Assembly (NCBI GenBank): GCA_025060325.1
Contig: JANXBW010000007.1
Location: 105,897 to 169,896 of the forward strand
Origin: Thermoguttaceae bacterium
GTDB lineage: Bacteria; Planctomycetota; Planctomycetia; Pirellulales; Thermoguttaceae
Direction: 5' to 3'
DNA length: 64,000 bases
Below the pieces are notes generated by a model that worked only from the letters and a program-made list of their open reading frames with translations, had not been told where the DNA came from and did no database searches. This document shows, in pieces, positions 62,935-64,000 of this stretch (position 1 is the stretch's first letter; the number at the start of each line of letters is the position of its first letter). The position numbers and the translations under genes were made by a program.

Positions 62935-64000
62935 TTACCAATTGCGTCGAGCATACTCCCCAATCAAAGCTGTTTCAGCGGGCTCGAATGGCTGGCCATC
63001 CGCGCGCAAAAGATCATGTTGCCACACCGCCGGCGGAGGGTCGCCTGGTTTCGAGCTCCAGTCAAGGTAGGTCTGGCTCCTACCCGCCACAAGGCCCCAG
63101 AAGTACCAGCCCACGCGATGCTCAAACATCAAAGGGAGGAGATGAGCGAAAGTGTTCCCCACTTGCCGGCGGAGAAACTCTGTACAAAGAACGGGCCGGC
63201 CGAACCGCTTGGCCTGCTCCATCTTCGCGCGGAAGCCTGCCGGCGGCTCATAGCAGTGGAAGCTCACGATGTCCGAAAGCGCCGCAAACACGCGGTGCAT
63301 ATCATCAGAGAAATTAGCCCAGAGGCCTACCGTCAGTGGCTGCGTCGGTCCTTCTGCCCGAACCCACGAAACAGCCGCCTTCAGCAAGGGCAGACTTTTC
63401 TCGCCCAGTCCACTGTTGCCCGGCTCGTTGTACACATCCCACCCCAGCACCCGCTCGTCTTTGGCAAAGGCCCTGACCACAGAGCGCACGTAATTTTCAA
63501 GCCCACCCCAGGTGGAGGGATCCACAACTCGGTCCCTACCGGGACTTGCAACCCAGCGACTGTTATGGACGCCAGGAATGGGATCTGGCTGGGGGCCCAA
63601 CTTGGGGAATTGATTCCAACAGTCGTCGAACAACACAAGCAGTGTGCTGAGTCCATTACGCCAGGCAATATCGAGAAACATATTGAGCCGAGCATTGGCC
63701 GCCGCAGCATCTGCCTCCCAGACCAGATTGTGCAGAAAAACACGTAAACTGTTCAACCCGACTCGGGCAGCCCATTGCAATTCTTTCTCAATTTCCTTGG
63801 GTTGAAACGTGGCGGCCTGCCATAACTCCAGCGTGTTGACACAGTACGCCGGCAGGTAGTTCACGCCGCGCACGGAACCCACCTTTTCGTACCATTGCCA
63901 GGCTCGCTCCGCCGACCAGCGTCCCTCCAAGTCAGCGGGGGTTAAAACCGCAGGGATGTCCTCCTTCGTCGGTGCGCTGCTGACTTGGAGTTCCCCGGTG
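62935..64000 (-). CDS. GH-A clan (GH5-like) glycosidase, 5' partial
   Basis: The frame stays open to the right edge (355 residues present), so the N-terminus, probably with a signal peptide, is missing. Start codons inside the window, such as TTG 63930, are not believed. The (beta/alpha)8 pattern includes WYEKVGSVRGVNYLPAYCVN, WAARVGLNSLRVFLHNLVWE, GLSTLLVLFDDCW and VLGWDVYNEPGNSG; the NEP glutamate is the likely acid/base. RPVLCTEFLRRQVGN carries the likely nucleophile Glu, and VGWYFWGLVAGRSQTYLDW closes the barrel. Relatives are often labelled 1,4-beta-xylanase or cellulase-family hydrolase. The polymer cut is not predictable. Confidence 0.83.
   Translation of the reverse strand, partial: TGELQVSSAPTKEDIPAVLTPADLEGRWSAERAWQWYEKVGSVRGVNYLPAYCVNTLELWQAATFQPKEIEKELQWAARVGLNSLRVFLHNLVWEADAAAANARLNMFLDIAWRNGLSTLLVLFDDCWNQFPKLGPQPDPIPGVHNSRWVASPGRDRVVDPSTWGGLENYVRSVVRAFAKDERVLGWDVYNEPGNSGLGEKSLPLLKAAVSWVRAEGPTQPLTVGLWANFSDDMHRVFAALSDIVSFHCYEPPAGFRAKMEQAKRFGRPVLCTEFLRRQVGNTFAHLLPLMFEHRVGWYFWGLVAGRSQTYLDWSSKPGDPPPAVWQHDLLRADGQPFEPAETALIGEYARRNW

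Overview
The window reads as chromosomal DNA of a planctomycete, most likely in the Pirellulales/Thermoguttaceae neighbourhood (inference; there is no rRNA to place it). The signs are: a large protein joining a hydrazine-synthase-alpha-like/PD40 region, two CXXCH haem motifs and a formylglycine-enzyme-like fold; a TIGR03009-type protein; a DUF11 membrane protein; a cytoplasmic-domain Ser/Thr kinase; an ECF sigma/anti-sigma module; futalosine-type menaquinone genes; and polysaccharide-degrading enzymes. The DNA is G+C rich and gene density is low: by my gene calls about a quarter of the window is non-coding, with several 1-1.5 kb spacers. No phage, transposase, CRISPR or integrase gene is visible.

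Layout. 1-2.4 kb: a haem/FGE-like fusion protein cut by the window edge. 2.5-7.4 kb: a secreted zinc phospholipase/S1-nuclease-like protein, an rRNA-type methyltransferase, a Tat-type Rossmann protein and HemB. 7.8-10.4 kb: phoU and a Ser/Thr kinase. 11.5-13.1 kb: a small membrane protein and a ROK sugar kinase. 14.1-16.6 kb: tRNA-Ser(CGA), then mqnC and mqnA. 16.9-18.6 kb: an orphan AAA+ ATPase with a winged helix. 19.0 kb: tRNA-Arg(ACG) with a strong terminator hairpin. 19.5-23.9 kb: a DUF11 membrane protein and a TIGR03009 protein. 25.2-27.7 kb: a ubiE/menG - ubiX/mqnM - ubiA/mqnP operon that supplies the late menaquinone steps. 28.0-31.0 kb: an ADP-forming acyl-CoA synthetase, an acyl carrier protein and a VanZ-like protein. 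31.9-34.1 kb: an MlaD/MCE protein and a PEGA lipoprotein.

35.6-43.2 kb holds three large collinear genes. The first is a PilM-PilN fusion. The next two are single-span membrane proteins of unknown family, and all three carry Tyr-Pro-Gly-rich and Pro/Ala-rich low-complexity segments. This looks like a rebuilt inner-membrane platform of a type IV pilus or type II secretion machine, and it is the best candidate in the window for an undescribed system. 43.2-48.9 kb: glycerate kinase, a membrane protein, ribokinase, a lactonase and a cobalamin adenosyltransferase. 49.3-54.1 kb: a DUF4962/heparinase-like lyase and serA. 54.7-57.4 kb: an ECF sigma factor, a zinc-less anti-sigma factor and a third membrane-anchored helical protein. 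58.9-61.8 kb: a small winged-helix protein, a secretin-N-terminus-like protein and a Cys-rich 11-residue-repeat secreted protein. 62.9 kb to the end: a GH-A clan glycosidase cut by the right edge.

Functional links: MqnA and MqnC make early futalosine-pathway intermediates, and the UbiX-, UbiA- and UbiE-like proteins can prenylate and methylate the resulting naphthoate. The kinase, PhoU and the sigma/anti-sigma set are regulatory. The lyase, glycosidase, ROK kinase, ribokinase and glycerate kinase fit a life on complex polysaccharides.
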